A stretch of DNA of 36,659 nt from an uncultured Lachnospiraceae bacterium (GCA_947630085.1 CANRGP010000014.1:1-36659); one strand, 5' to 3'; numbered from the stretch's first letter, positions 17,478 to 26,256 are shown. Notes: a model not told the origin generated them from the sequence alone. Numbers and translations: made by a program.

Positions 17478-17771
17478 GGATATTCTCCTTTCATCTGTAT
17501 GATCGCGGCACATCTTTTATCATAACCGCTTCGTCGGATTTTTTCAATACCCAAACGGTGGAGGAGGGGCCGCTTCGGCGGACCGGGCCGTCCGCGGCTC
17601 CGGGCTGTCCGTAAAAAGGACAGAATTTAAAAAAGAACGGCATATATTGATATTTTGAAGAAAAATAAGAATACCCCCTTTAAAAAAAGGCATTCTTTGT
17701 ATATAATGAAAACAGCTACCACCTCATTACGGACGAACGCCCCGCGGGGCAGATTCAGGAAGGGATAATTC
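17478..17771. promoter_or_regulatory. Intergenic region with mreB-family promoter
   Basis: This 294-base gap holds a GC-rich stretch with several short inverted repeats (17565-17625) followed by AT-rich sequence. On the + strand a perfect TATAAT at 17702-17707 is paired with a weak TTTAAA 17 bases upstream, ~65 bases before the MreB-family gene. I see no gene or small RNA that I can support. Confidence 0.5.
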
Positions 17772-18779
17772 ATGATGACCATTTCAAATGATATCGGAAT
17801 CGATCTGGGTACGGCAAGTATCCTTGTATATATCAAGGGCAAGGGGGTCGTCCTAAAGGAACCCTCCGTGGTTGCCATCGACCGCGACACCAACCGCATC
17901 ATCACCTTCGGGGAAGAGGCCCGGCTGATGATCGGGCGCACCCCCGGCAACATTGTGGCGATCCGCCCTCTGCGCCAGGGCGTGATCTCCGACTACACCG
18001 TCACGGAAAAAATGCTGAAATATTTTATCAATAAGGCAGTGGGCAGAAAGACGCTGCGCAAGCCGCGGATCGCCGTCTGCATTCCCAGCGGCGCGACGGA
18101 GGTGGAACGCAAGGCGGTCGAGGACGCCACCTATCAGGCCGGCGCCCGTGAAGTAACGATCATCGAGGAACCGGTTGCGGCCGCTATCGGAGCGGGGATC
18201 GACATCTCCAAAGCCTGCGGGAACATGATCGTGGATATCGGAGGCGGAACGGCGGATATCGCCGTGATCTCCCTGGGCGGGACCGTGGTCAGCGCCTCCA
18301 TCAAGGTTGCGGGCGACGACTTTGACGAGTCCGTCGTACGGTATATGAGAAAAAAACACAATCTGCTTATCGGTGAACGCACCGCGGAGGAGATCAAGAT
18401 CAATATCGGAGCGGCTTACCGCCGCCCGGAGGTGCTCACCATGGAGGTGCGGGGGCGTAATCTGGTCACGGGGCTCCCCAAGACCATCGTTGTGACCTCC
18501 GACGAGACGCTGGAGGCCCTGCGGGAACCGGCCATGCAGATCGTTGACGCCGTACACAATGTGCTGGAACGCACGCCGCCGGAGCTTGCCGCCGATATTT
18601 ATGACCGGGGCATTGTTCTTACCGGAGGCGGATCGCTTTTGAGCGGCCTGGACGCGCTGATCGAGGAGAAAACCGGGATCACGACGATGATCGCCGAGGA
18701 TCCTCTTACGGCCGTGGCAGTGGGGACAGGGAAGTTCATCGAATTTAACCGTTCCGATCTGGAGCGGAGTGATTTCTGA
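17772..18779 (+). CDS. MreB/Mbl-family rod-shape protein
   Basis: A 335-residue bacterial actin homologue. It has the phosphate-1 motif DIGIDLGTASILVY, the long PSVVAIDRDTNRIITFGEEA strand pair, the VDIGGGTADIAVISLGG phosphate-2 motif and the adenosine motif GIVLTGGGSLLSGLDALIEE. Such proteins polymerise under the membrane and direct elongation peptidoglycan synthesis. There is no mreC or mreD beside it, which points to an Mbl-like or solitary paralogue rather than the main mre operon copy. An AGGAAGGG site precedes the ATG; a second in-frame ATG follows immediately. Confidence 0.95.
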   Translation: MMTISNDIGIDLGTASILVYIKGKGVVLKEPSVVAIDRDTNRIITFGEEARLMIGRTPGNIVAIRPLRQGVISDYTVTEKMLKYFINKAVGRKTLRKPRIAVCIPSGATEVERKAVEDATYQAGAREVTIIEEPVAAAIGAGIDISKACGNMIVDIGGGTADIAVISLGGTVVSASIKVAGDDFDESVVRYMRKKHNLLIGERTAEEIKINIGAAYRRPEVLTMEVRGRNLVTGLPKTIVVTSDETLEALREPAMQIVDAVHNVLERTPPELAADIYDRGIVLTGGGSLLSGLDALIEEKTGITTMIAEDPLTAVAVGTGKFIEFNRSDLERSDF

Positions 18780-18908
18780 TACCGCGGAGGATACTACGCG
18801 GAGGAAAAGTGCGGCATATCCGGCGAAATTTTCGGATAGGCCGTGCTTTTGTATCACAGACGGATGAAGGAAGCACAGAATATCATCAGGAGGATCGGGC
18901 AGGATACG

Positions 18909-21161
18909 ATGGCCACGGTGTGCGGGTACATAGAGAAAATAAAATACCGGAACGAGGACAACGGATATTCCGTTCTGGAGGTGTCCTCCGGCGAGGAGGA
19001 GTTTATCCTGGTCGGGTCGTTCCACTATATCAGCGAGGGAGAAAGGATCGAGGCGCAGGGGGCTATGGTGGAGCATCCTGTGTACGGGGAACAGCTCCAG
19101 GTGGAGACCTACCGGATCCTGGAGCCGGATGACGCGGAGGCTATGGAGCGCTATCTGGGATCCGGGGCGATCAAGGGAGTGGGGGCGGCGCTGGCCGCAC
19201 GGATCGTCCGCCGCTTCAAGGCGGACACCTTCCGGATCATCGAAGAGGAGCCGGAGCGCCTGGCGGAGGTGAAGGGGATCAGCCAGCGTATGGCAATGGC
19301 GGTGTCGGAGCAGATGGAGGAAAAGAAGGAGATGCGGCAGGCAATGATCTTTCTCCAGGGCTACGGGATCTCCATGAACCTGGCGGTAAAGATCTATCGG
19401 GAGTACGGGGACCGGCTCTACCGGATCATACGGGAAAACCCGTACCGTCTGGCCGACGATATCCCCGGAGTGGGGTTCAAAATGGCGGATGAGATCGCCC
19501 GCAGGGCGGGGATCCAGGTGGATTCCGACTGCAGGATCAAGGCGGGGATCCTGTATGCCCTTCTGCAGGCGGCGTCCCAGGGACATACCTGCCTTCCCCG
19601 GAGACAGCTTGCCGCGCAGGCGGCGGAGCTTCTTCTGACCACGAAGGAGACCATCGAGGAGTATCTGCCGGATATGCAGATGGAAAAGCGGATCATCGTG
19701 CGCAGGCCGGATACGGCGGACGGGGAGGAGGAGGCGGAGCCGGAGCCGGAGCCGGACGTTTATGCGGCATCCTACTATTATATGGAGCTGAACGTCGCCC
19801 GGATGCTTCACGACCTGAATATCAGAGGAAGCGTCCCGCGGGAACAGATCAGGGAGAGGATCGGACAGATCCGCCTCCAGACCAGCATCTGTCTGGACGC
19901 GCTTCAGGAAAAGGCGGTGGAGGAGGCGGTCAACAGCGGACTTCTCATTATCACAGGCGGCCCGGGGACCGGAAAGACGACAACGATCAATACCCTCATC
20001 CGTTATTTTGAGATGGAGGGAATGGATATCCTTCTGGCAGCGCCCACCGGACGGGCGGCCAAGCGCATGACGGAGGCGACCGGATATGAGGCCAGGACCA
20101 TACACCGTATGCTGGAGCTGAGCGGAGGCCCCCAGGACGAAGAGGGAACTCCCATGCATTTTGAGAGAGACGAGGAGCATCCTCTGGAGGCGGATGTGGT
20201 CATCATAGACGAGGCATCCATGGTGGACATCCAGCTTATGAACGCGCTGCTGAAGGCGGTCAGCGTGGGCACGCGCCTGATCCTTGCCGGGGACATCAAT
20301 CAGCTTCCCTCCGTGGGACCGGGAAATGTACTCAGAGACATGATCGATTCGGGACGCTTCAACGTGGTTATGCTGACGCATATTTTCCGGCAGGCCGCGG
20401 AGAGCGATATCATTGTCAATGCCCACCGGATCAATGCCGGGCAGCCGGTGGATCTCGCGAAGCCCAGCCGGGACTTCCTCTTTATCCGGAGGGAGGGCGC
20501 CGACGCCATCATAAGCGCCATACTGACGCTCATTACCCGGAAGCTTCCGGGCTATGTCAACGCGCGGCCCCTGGAGCTGCAGGTCCTGACGCCCATGCGG
20601 AAGGGCCCATTGGGGGTGGAACGCCTCAATTCCATCCTGCAGGCGTATCTGAATCCTCCGGAAAAAGGCAAGGCGGAGCATGAGGCCGGAGGCTGCATAT
20701 TCCGGACAGGAGACAAGGTGATGCAGGTGCGCAACAATTATCAGATCAAATGGGAGATCCGGTCGCCCTACGGAACGGCGGTGGAGTCGGGAACCGGCGT
20801 TTTTAACGGCGATATCGGCGTGATCCGGGAGATCAATGAATTTGCGGATACCCTGACGGTCGAGTTTGACGAGAGAAGGACGGTGGAATACGAGTTTTCC
20901 CAGCTTGAAGAGCTGGAACTGGCTTACGCCGTGACGGTTCATAAGTCGCAGGGAAGCGAATATCCGGCGGTGGTCATCCCCATGTACGGCGGTCCTCGGA
21001 TGCTCCTGACCCGCAATCTGCTCTACACCGCCGTTACCAGGGCCCGTTCATGTGTGTGCCTGGTGGGACTCGAGGAAGCCTTCCGCTCCATGGCGGCCAA
21101 CAAAACGGAACAGCAGCGCTATTCCGGGCTTGCGGAGCGCATACGGGAGATCGGCGCATGA
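18909..21161 (+). CDS. recD2: RecD2-type ATP-dependent DNA helicase
   Basis: A 750-residue SF1B 5'-3' helicase. The N-terminal ~320 residues carry the OB-like segment and helix-hairpin-helix repeats typical of RecD2 (GSGAIKGVGAALAARIV, VKGISQRMAMAV, DIPGVGFKMADEIARRAG). The motor follows, with Walker A GGPGTGKTTT at about residue 350, VVIIDEASMVDI (Walker B), LAGDINQLPSVGPGNVL, and the C-terminal AYAVTVHKSQGSEYPAVV and LLYTAVTRAR motifs. RecD2 acts without RecBC in DNA repair. The start at 18909 matches the family N terminus (MATVCGYIEKIKYRN); a GGAGG lies ~15 bases upstream, a little far. The stop overlaps the comF start by four bases. Confidence 0.95.
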   Translation: MATVCGYIEKIKYRNEDNGYSVLEVSSGEEEFILVGSFHYISEGERIEAQGAMVEHPVYGEQLQVETYRILEPDDAEAMERYLGSGAIKGVGAALAARIVRRFKADTFRIIEEEPERLAEVKGISQRMAMAVSEQMEEKKEMRQAMIFLQGYGISMNLAVKIYREYGDRLYRIIRENPYRLADDIPGVGFKMADEIARRAGIQVDSDCRIKAGILYALLQAASQGHTCLPRRQLAAQAAELLLTTKETIEEYLPDMQMEKRIIVRRPDTADGEEEAEPEPEPDVYAASYYYMELNVARMLHDLNIRGSVPREQIRERIGQIRLQTSICLDALQEKAVEEAVNSGLLIITGGPGTGKTTTINTLIRYFEMEGMDILLAAPTGRAAKRMTEATGYEARTIHRMLELSGGPQDEEGTPMHFERDEEHPLEADVVIIDEASMVDIQLMNALLKAVSVGTRLILAGDINQLPSVGPGNVLRDMIDSGRFNVVMLTHIFRQAAESDIIVNAHRINAGQPVDLAKPSRDFLFIRREGADAIISAILTLITRKLPGYVNARPLELQVLTPMRKGPLGVERLNSILQAYLNPPEKGKAEHEAGGCIFRTGDKVMQVRNNYQIKWEIRSPYGTAVESGTGVFNGDIGVIREINEFADTLTVEFDERRTVEYEFSQLEELELAYAVTVHKSQGSEYPAVVIPMYGGPRMLLTRNLLYTAVTRARSCVCLVGLEEAFRSMAANKTEQQRYSGLAERIREIGA

Positions 21162-21883
21162 CGGGGGCGGAGCGCGTCCGGGAACGCCTCGTCGGACTTC
21201 TTTTTCCCCGCCGCTGCCCGGTCTGCGAGAGGATCGTGGTTCCTCCGGGGGAGTATATCTGCCCCGGCTGCCTCAGCCGCCTCTCCCCTGTCCGCCAGCC
21301 GTCCTGCAGACGGTGCGGCAAGGAGATCTTCTCCGGGACGGAGGAATACTGCGGCGACTGCGCGAAAAAGAAAAGAAGCTTCATCCGCAATTTTGCCCTT
21401 CTGAATTACAATCAGGCCGCGAAGGATTCGATGGCGGCCATCAAGTACAGGAACAAAAGAGAGTATCTGGATTTCTATTCCCGGGCGATCTGCGTCCGGT
21501 TCGGAAAAAGCATTCTCCGTGTCAGGCCCGATATCCTGGTTCCGGTTCCCATTCATCCGTCCCGCATGAGGAGCAGGGGCTTTAATCAGGCTGCCGTTCT
21601 GGCGGACGGCATCGGGAAACAGCTGGGGATCTCCTCCGTTCCGGACGGGCTGCGGAGAGTCAGAAAAACGCTGCCGCAGAAGGAGCTGGATCCGGAGGCG
21701 CGTCTCCGGAATCTGCGGGGAGCGTTTGCCGCGGGAAATCTGCCGGACGGTGTGGAGACGGTGCTTCTGGTGGATGACATTTATACGACCGGGAGCACCA
21801 TGGAGGCGTGCGCGCGCATTCTGACCGCCTCCGGGGTGAAGAAGGTTTATGGAGTGACCATATGCGTGGGGAGCGGCAGATGA
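21158..21883 (+). CDS. ComF-family phosphoribosyltransferase-like protein
   Basis: A 241-residue protein. The N-terminal ~65 residues hold a double zinc ribbon (CPVCER, CPGC, CRRCGKE, CGDC). The C-terminal half is a type I PRTase fold with the PRPP loop VLLVDDIYTTGST. RSRGFNQAAVLADGIGKQLG is the ComF signature stretch. ComF is needed for DNA uptake in competent bacteria and is thought to work with ComFA and primosome proteins. The ATG overlaps the RecD2 stop (ATGA), so translation is coupled, linking a helicase and a DNA-processing protein. Whether this host is competent cannot be told. Confidence 0.92.
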   Translation: MTGAERVRERLVGLLFPRRCPVCERIVVPPGEYICPGCLSRLSPVRQPSCRRCGKEIFSGTEEYCGDCAKKKRSFIRNFALLNYNQAAKDSMAAIKYRNKREYLDFYSRAICVRFGKSILRVRPDILVPVPIHPSRMRSRGFNQAAVLADGIGKQLGISSVPDGLRRVRKTLPQKELDPEARLRNLRGAFAAGNLPDGVETVLLVDDIYTTGSTMEACARILTASGVKKVYGVTICVGSGR

Positions 21884-21959
21884 GGAGGCGCAGCGGCGAT
21901 GGATACCGGATCTGCGGGCGATACTGCCCGAAAAAATGCGCAAAATAAGAGAAAACCCA

Positions 21960-21988
21960 TTGACGCGCGGCTTTTCATATGATATAGT
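21960..21988 (+). promoter_or_regulatory. Promoter of the rpmG-secE-nusG-rpl block
   Basis: TTGACG and TATAGT are spaced by 17 bases. The leader to rpmG is about 140 bases and contains a run of ten T at ~22014-22023 with no convincing stem before it. Confidence 0.7.
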
Positions 21989-22134
21989 GATATGGCGAAT
22001 GGAAGAAAGAGGTCTTTTTTTTTGCACTTATTTTATCCTGCGGGAATGTCCGCCCCAGGAAAAAGTCCGCCGGAACGTTTCGCCGGGCTGTGCGGGAAAG
22101 ACCGGTCAGACTACGGAAATTGGAGGTGGAAGTC

Positions 22135-22284
22135 GTGCGCACAAGGATCACACTGGCATGTACGGAGTGCAAACAGAGAAATTACAATACGACGAAGGAT
22201 AAGAAGACCCATCCGGATCGTATGGAGACGAGAAAATACTGCAGATTCTGTAAGACTCATACGTTGCACAAAGAAACAAAGTAA
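22135..22284 (+). CDS. rpmG: Ribosomal protein L33
   Basis: A 49-residue large-subunit protein with the zinc-binding form: CTECKQ and CRFCK supply four Cys. The sequence [17 protein letters not shown] and the ending HTLHKETK are family-typical. The start is a GTG at 22135, seven bases after GGAGGT; longer open frames upstream lack support. L33 lies near the ribosomal E site. It leads the secE-nusG block, a common firmicute order. Confidence 0.95.
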   Translation: MRTRITLACTECKQRNYNTTKDKKTHPDRMETRKYCRFCKTHTLHKETK

Positions 22285-22312
22285 TTCAGTCTGAGAAAAG
22301 GACGCGGAGATT

Positions 22313-22516
22313 ATGGAAGGAACAGCAAGCAAAGAAAAAACCAAGAAAAAGAGCTTTTTCAGCGGCGTGAAGTCCGAATTCGGCAAGATCGTCTGGCCGG
22401 ACCGGGAGCAGGTGAGCAAGGAAACCGTTGCCGTACTGATATGTTCCGTGGCTCTGGGGCTGATTATCGCAGTTCTGGATCTGGCCATATCATTTGGTCT
22501 TAGTTTCATTTTATAA
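22313..22516 (+). CDS. secE: Preprotein translocase subunit SecE
   Basis: A 67-residue protein with a charged N-terminal third, the amphipathic surface helix FFSGVKSEFGKIVWPDREQV containing the conserved W-P, and one transmembrane helix (VAVLICSVALGLIIAVLDLA). This is the minimal single-span SecE of Gram-positive bacteria, which clamps SecY in the membrane. It sits between rpmG and nusG, as is normal. Confidence 0.95.
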   Translation: MEGTASKEKTKKKSFFSGVKSEFGKIVWPDREQVSKETVAVLICSVALGLIIAVLDLAISFGLSFIL

Positions 22517-22534
22517 AAAGCGAAGGTGAGACGT

Positions 22535-23050
22535 ATGGCAGAAGCAAACTGGTATGTAGTCCATACCTACTCAGGCTATGAGAACAAGGTGAAGGTCGAT
22601 ATCGAAAAGACGATAGAGAACCGAAGCCTTCAGGATCAGATCCTGGAGGTGTCCGTTCCGATGCAGTCCGTGGTGGAAATCAAGAACGGCGTCGAGAAAG
22701 CGGTGGACAAGAAGATGTTCCCGGGCTATGTTCTCATCCATATGGTCATGAATGACGACACATGGTATGTTGTCCGGAACACCCGCGGGGTTACCGGCTT
22801 TGTCGGGCCCGGCTCCAAACCGGTCCCGCTGACTGAGGAGGAAATGGCAGGCCTCGGGTTCATGGGCAAGGGCCTGGTCGTGGGGTTCGAGGTCGGCGAT
22901 CTGGTCTCTGTGGTTTCCGGAGCGTGGCGTGATACCGTTGGGGCCATCAAGTCGATCAACGAGAGCAAGAAGACCGCTACGATCAGTGTAGAGATGTTTG
23001 GCCGTGAGACACCGGTGGAACTGGCATTCACTGAACTGAAGAAGCTGTAA
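22535..23050 (+). CDS. nusG: Transcription termination/antitermination protein NusG
   Basis: A 171-residue protein with an NGN domain (WYVVHTYSGYENKVK, VLIHMVMNDDTWYVVRNTRG, VTGFVGPGSKPVPL) and a C-terminal KOW domain (DLVSVVSGAWRDTVGAIKSI). It binds RNA polymerase and modulates pausing, termination and ribosome coupling. The ATG at 22535 has a GAAGGTGAG site upstream; a GTG at 22526 in the same frame overlaps that site and is rejected. Confidence 0.97.
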   Translation: MAEANWYVVHTYSGYENKVKVDIEKTIENRSLQDQILEVSVPMQSVVEIKNGVEKAVDKKMFPGYVLIHMVMNDDTWYVVRNTRGVTGFVGPGSKPVPLTEEEMAGLGFMGKGLVVGFEVGDLVSVVSGAWRDTVGAIKSINESKKTATISVEMFGRETPVELAFTELKKL

Positions 23051-23059
23051 CTGTAACAA

Positions 23060-23088
23060 GTGGGAGGGACATCCCCCGACATTACCAC
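23060..23088 (+). promoter_or_regulatory. Probable L1-binding leader before rplK
   Basis: An outer GTGG/CCAC stem encloses GAG, a short GGGA/TCCC inner hairpin, and the unpaired CGACATTA. Two short helices split by an asymmetric loop with an A-rich 3' side is the layout of the L1-binding site on 23S rRNA and on L1-regulated mRNAs. The nearly same sequence recurs before rplA, which supports a regulatory role. Confidence 0.55.
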
Positions 23089-23110
23089 AATATTTAGGAG
23101 GTGCCTGATT

Positions 23111-23539
23111 ATGGCAAAGAAAGTAACCGGTTATATCAAACTGCAGATCCCGGCAGGCAAGGCTACGCCGGCCCCGCCCGTAGGACCTGCCCTGGGCCAG
23201 CACGGAGTCAATATCGTGCAGTTCACCAAGGAGTTTAATGCAAGGACAGCGGATCAGGGCGATCTGATCATCCCGGTGGTGATCACGGTCTATGCCGACA
23301 GAAGCTTCAGCTTTGTTACCAAGACTCCGCCCGCGGCCGTTCTGCTCAAGAAAGCCTGCAACATCAAGTCCGGATCCGGTACGCCCAACAAGACGAAGGT
23401 GGCGACCATTTCCAAGGACGAGGTCCGCAGGATCGCGGAGCTCAAGATGCCAGATCTGAACGCGGCCAGCGTAGAGGCGGCGATGAGCATGATCGCGGGA
23501 ACCGCAAGGAGCATGGGAATCACGGTGAAAGAGGCATAA
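23111..23539 (+). CDS. rplK: Ribosomal protein L11
   Basis: A 142-residue protein, standard length. It begins [20 protein letters not shown], continues with the proline-rich [14 protein letters not shown] hinge, and has the C-terminal rRNA-binding domain ending SMGITVKE. It binds the GTPase-associated centre of 23S rRNA. The ATG at 23111 follows AGGAGGTG by seven bases. The 170 bases to rplA hold three hairpins and the second L1-type leader. Confidence 0.97.
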   Translation: MAKKVTGYIKLQIPAGKATPAPPVGPALGQHGVNIVQFTKEFNARTADQGDLIIPVVITVYADRSFSFVTKTPPAAVLLKKACNIKSGSGTPNKTKVATISKDEVRRIAELKMPDLNAASVEAAMSMIAGTARSMGITVKEA

Positions 23540-23660
23540 TTTTCCCGGCAGGCGAGCTTTCAGGGAAAGCCCGCGAGACCGGAAAATCAGCCGTTCGGCG
23601 GCCGAAAAAAGCCGAACATCCATAATGCGCGCCGCAGGCGCGGCAAGGTTAACGGAAACA
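23540..23660 (+). other. rplK-rplA spacer with three stem-loops
   Basis: The spacer contains GCTTTC/GAAAGC (~23555-23571) nested inside a TTTTCC/GGAAAA pairing. It also has GTTCGGC/GCCGAAC (~23593-23616) and a GCGCC/GGCGC hairpin (~23628-23641). None is followed by a T run, so they are not clear terminators; they may be processing or stability elements. Confidence 0.4.
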
Positions 23661-23666
23661 ATACCC

Positions 23667-23694
23667 GTGGGAGGGCAATCCCCGACATTACCAC
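23667..23694 (+). promoter_or_regulatory. Probable L1-binding leader before rplA
   Basis: The second copy of the element found before rplK. It has the same GTGG/CCAC outer stem, the GAGGG start, and the identical 3' side CGACATTACCACAA, running straight into the AAGGAGG ribosome site. Occlusion of that site by bound L1 would allow autogenous control. Confidence 0.55.
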
Positions 23695-23710
23695 AAGGAG
23701 GTTTATAGAA

Positions 23711-24406
23711 ATGAAAAGAGGAAAGAAGTACGCGGATGCCGCGAAACTCATTGACCGCACGGCGCTCTATGATGCGGAAGAGGCTATCGCGCTGGTGAAG
23801 AAGACGGCTGTCGCAAAGTTTGACGAGACGATCGAGGTCCATCTGAGGACGGGCTGCGACGGACGCCACGCGGATCAGCAGGTCAGAGGAGCCGTTGTTC
23901 TGCCTCACGGAACCGGCAAGACCGTTCGCATCCTGGTGTTCGCCAAGGGAGCCAAGATCGATGAAGCGACGGCGGCGGGAGCCGATTATGTCGGCGGTGA
24001 GGAGCTGATCCCGAAGATCCAGAACGAAGGATGGCTGGATTTCGATGTGGTCGTTGCCACACCTGACATGATGGGCGTGGTAGGCCGCCTGGGCCGTGTC
24101 CTTGGTCCCAAGGGACTGATGCCGAACCCGAAGGCCGGAACCGTCACCATGGACGTGACCAAGGCGATCAATGATATTAAAGCCGGTAAGATCGAGTACA
24201 GGCTTGACAAGACAAATATTATCCATGTGCCGGTGGGTAAGGCTTCTTTTACAGAGGAGCAGTTAGCGGACAACTTCCAGTCGCTTATGGACGCCATTAT
24301 CAAGGCAAGGCCCAGCGCGCTCAAGGGCCAGTACATCCGCAGCGCCACCATCACTTCCACGATGGGGCCGGGGATCCGCCTGAATGTGGCAAAGCTTGCC
24401 AACTGA
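23711..24406 (+). CDS. rplA: Ribosomal protein L1
   Basis: A 231-residue protein of normal length. It has the opening [15 protein letters not shown], the domain-swap [27 protein letters not shown] (L1 signature) and [13 protein letters not shown]. It forms the L1 stalk that moves E-site tRNA and is often a translational repressor of its own operon. The AAGGAGG site overlaps the end of the leader element at 23667-23694. Confidence 0.97.
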   Translation: MKRGKKYADAAKLIDRTALYDAEEAIALVKKTAVAKFDETIEVHLRTGCDGRHADQQVRGAVVLPHGTGKTVRILVFAKGAKIDEATAAGADYVGGEELIPKIQNEGWLDFDVVVATPDMMGVVGRLGRVLGPKGLMPNPKAGTVTMDVTKAINDIKAGKIEYRLDKTNIIHVPVGKASFTEEQLADNFQSLMDAIIKARPSALKGQYIRSATITSTMGPGIRLNVAKLAN

Positions 24407-24419
24407 TTCATAATTAGGG

Positions 24420-24449
24420 TTGACAATCCGAATATAGATGTGTTATAGT
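24420..24449 (+). promoter_or_regulatory. Promoter of rplJ-rplL
   Basis: TTGACA and TATAGT are spaced by 18 bases, just after the rplA stop. This lets the L10/L12 genes be expressed separately from L11/L1. Confidence 0.7.
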
Positions 24450-24459
24450 ACGTAAGGTA

Positions 24460-24579
24460 TTGAAAGCCGAAGACAGCAGGCGCCGCAAGGCGTAAGTACA
24501 TCACGCCTGCCGAGGACTCAGTAAAGATTCACGTTACCGTGCATTTACGGGCCTCTCTGTCTGCGCAGAGAGGCTTTTT
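24460..24579 (+). promoter_or_regulatory. Ribosomal protein L10 leader with attenuator
   Basis: The leader has the GAAGACAGCAGGCG start, paired to CGCCTGCCGAGGAC, the kink-turn-bearing arrangement of the L10(L12)4 leader family. It ends in a strong intrinsic terminator: GCCTCTCTG (24551-24559) pairs with CAGAGAGGC (24566-24574), followed by TTTTT. Bound L10-L12 complex would favour termination and so balance L10 and L12 supply. rplJ starts ~100 bases later. Confidence 0.75.
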
Positions 24580-24676
24580 CTCTCCCGTGTACAGCCGCCG
24601 TGACGCGGCCCGCGGAGAGTCCCGGCCCGTTTTCAATACTTCTTATCGAATATTCTAATAAGGAGGTAAACCATTC

Positions 24677-25156
24677 ATGGCAAAGGTAGAATTAAAACAG
24701 CCGATCGTAGAAGAGATCTCCGCCCTTCTGGACGGGGCCCAGACTGCGGTGCTTGTCGATTATCGCGGCCTTACCGTGGAGCAGGACACACAGCTGCGCA
24801 AACAGCTTCGTGAGGCCGGCGTCACTTATAAGGTATACAAGAATACGATGATCCGCTTCGCCGCGAAGGGCACGCCGTTTGAGGCTCTCGGCCCGAATCT
24901 GGAGGGACCCACTGCAATGGCGGTTTCCAAGACGGATGCCACGGCTCCCGCAAGGCTTTTGGCTGAGTTCGGAAAGAAGAGCCCGGCCCTGGAGATAAAG
25001 GGCGGCGTTGTCGAGGGAACTTACTACGATGCCAAGGGGATGCAGACCATCGCTACCATCCCGTCCAGGGAAGTCCTTCTCGGAAGGCTCTTCGGCAGCA
25101 TGAAGTCCCCGATCACCAATCTGGCCCGCGTTCTCAACCAGATCGCGGAGGCGTGA
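24677..25156 (+). CDS. rplJ: Ribosomal protein L10
   Basis: A 159-residue protein. It has the N-terminal rRNA-binding domain (AVLVDYRGLTVEQDTQLRKQ, VYKNTMIRFA) and a C-terminal helical spine that holds L7/L12 dimers (EVLLGRLFGSMKSPITNLAR). The AAGGAGG site is 10 bases before the ATG. Regulated by the L10 leader upstream. Confidence 0.97.
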   Translation: MAKVELKQPIVEEISALLDGAQTAVLVDYRGLTVEQDTQLRKQLREAGVTYKVYKNTMIRFAAKGTPFEALGPNLEGPTAMAVSKTDATAPARLLAEFGKKSPALEIKGGVVEGTYYDAKGMQTIATIPSREVLLGRLFGSMKSPITNLARVLNQIAEA

Positions 25157-25218
25157 TCTTCTTAATGAACACAAAGTTACTGTTGTAAGAAAAGAAAATA
25201 TAAACGGAGGAAATGAAA

Positions 25219-25593
25219 ATGGCAAAGTTAACAACTGCTGAGTTTATCGAAGCGATCAAAGAGTTATCTGTTCTGGAGCTGAACGAGCTGGTAAAGGCCT
25301 GCGAGGAAGAGTTTGGCGTATCTGCGGCCGCGGGCGTCGTTGTGGCGGCTGCCGGTCCTGCTGCTGAAGAGGCAGAGGAGAAGACGGAGTTTGACGTTGA
25401 GCTGACCGAGGTCGGACCCAACAAGGTTAAGGTCATCAAGGTTGTCCGCGAGGCTACCGGCCTTGGCTTAAAGGAGGCCAAGGATGTGGTCGACAGCGCT
25501 CCGAAGGCTGTGAAAACCGGTGTTTCCAAGGAAGAGGCCGAGGATCTTAAGACGAAGCTGGAGGCTGAGGGAGCAAAGGTCACCCTTAAGTAA
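25219..25593 (+). CDS. rplL: Ribosomal protein L7/L12
   Basis: A 124-residue protein with the N-terminal dimerisation helices ([20 protein letters not shown]), an Ala-rich hinge and the conserved C-terminal domain ([36 protein letters not shown]). It recruits elongation factors to the ribosome. The ATG at 25219 is eight bases from GGAGG, while the ATG at 25213 is only two bases away and is rejected. Confidence 0.97.
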   Translation: MAKLTTAEFIEAIKELSVLELNELVKACEEEFGVSAAAGVVVAAAGPAAEEAEEKTEFDVELTEVGPNKVKVIKVVREATGLGLKEAKDVVDSAPKAVKTGVSKEEAEDLKTKLEAEGAKVTLK

Positions 25594-25634
25594 TCAGCTG
25601 TCTTTGCGATGCGAAAGCGAAAAGTCAGTCATGA

Positions 25635-25674
25635 AAAAACGCCCTGCGGCCGTTGCGGCCGCGGGGCGTTTTTA
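25635..25674 (+). terminator. Terminator after rplL
   Basis: AAAACGCCC..GCGGCC pairs with GGCCGCGGGGCGTTTT around a short GTTGC loop, followed by TTTTTA. A long GC-rich stem with A and T flanks can act in both directions. Confidence 0.85.
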
Positions 25675-25740
25675 TTCGGAAGCCGTGTCCTGTAAAACAG
25701 CAATACAACGATAAAATGTGTTCGGAATCCGCTGATACAG

Positions 25741-25980
25741 TCAGTCCTCGGCGTCCAGCTCATCAAAAATATCGTCGTCATAGAACTCACGGATGGTCAT
25801 TCCCAGTCCCTCCGCAATGCGTTTGATGTTGACGATCCCCGGATTCTGGCTTTTGCCGTGCAGAATGCTTTTTACGGTAGAAGAGGGCATTCCGCTGAGG
25901 TAGATCAATGCATATATAGATAAGCGCTTTTCTTTGCATAATTGAAAAATCCGAATCCGGGTAGCTTCGCAAATTTGCAT
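25741..25980 (-). CDS. Small XRE-type helix-turn-helix regulator
   Basis: A 79-residue Cro/C1-type DNA-binding protein that is nearly only the HTH domain. Helices are ATRIRIFQLCKEKRLS, IYALIYLSGMPSSTVKSIL, then a turn with NPGIVNIKRIAEGLGMTIREF, and an acidic tail (DDDIFDELDAED). The AGGAGG site is well placed. It is paralogous to the regulator at 27539; both share the NPG turn and the acidic end. It is divergent from the glycosyltransferase gene, so local control of that gene is plausible but unproven. Confidence 0.85.
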   Translation of the reverse strand: MQICEATRIRIFQLCKEKRLSIYALIYLSGMPSSTVKSILHGKSQNPGIVNIKRIAEGLGMTIREFYDDDIFDELDAED

Positions 25981-26171
25981 AATGCAGATCCTCCTTTTTG
26001 AAATTAGTGTATCCTAAACGCGGAAGCGGAAAGGGCAAGATATAGACCTACCAGGTAACTTTTTAGACATATTTTTGAAAAATTCGGCGCATAATACCAA
26101 AAAATGGGTAAAAATGCAGAAAAAAGTACAAAAAAACCGACCGCAGCAGAGGCCAAAAAGGGAATCCGGTT

Positions 26172-26201
26172 TTGACCTTTTTTATAAACCTGTGGTATAA
26201 T
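26172..26201 (+). promoter_or_regulatory. Promoter of the glycosyltransferase gene
   Basis: TTGACC and a perfect TATAAT are spaced by 18 bases, with TGG before the -10 (extended -10). The upstream part of this 276-base gap is AT-rich with A-runs and an AAAACCG/CGGTTTT dyad (26133-26139, 26167-26173). Confidence 0.7.
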
Positions 26202-26256
26202 TATTTCAAAATTCCGATAAGTACCGTCCGAAATCTTACGGAAGAGGAGGGAACCG

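Noticed and set aside
17853-20942. 1029-residue minus-strand open frame opposite mreB and recD2
   Set aside because: It is a shadow of two well-supported genes; such long antisense frames are common in GC-rich DNA, and its composition (His, Arg, Pro-rich) is not protein-like.
22000-22040. Attenuator before rpmG at the T10 run
   Set aside because: No convincing stem precedes the T run.
23082-23696. TACCACAA in the ribosomal leaders as an XRE operator
   Set aside because: It is better explained as the 3' strand of the L1-type leader stem, which pairs with an upstream GTGG.
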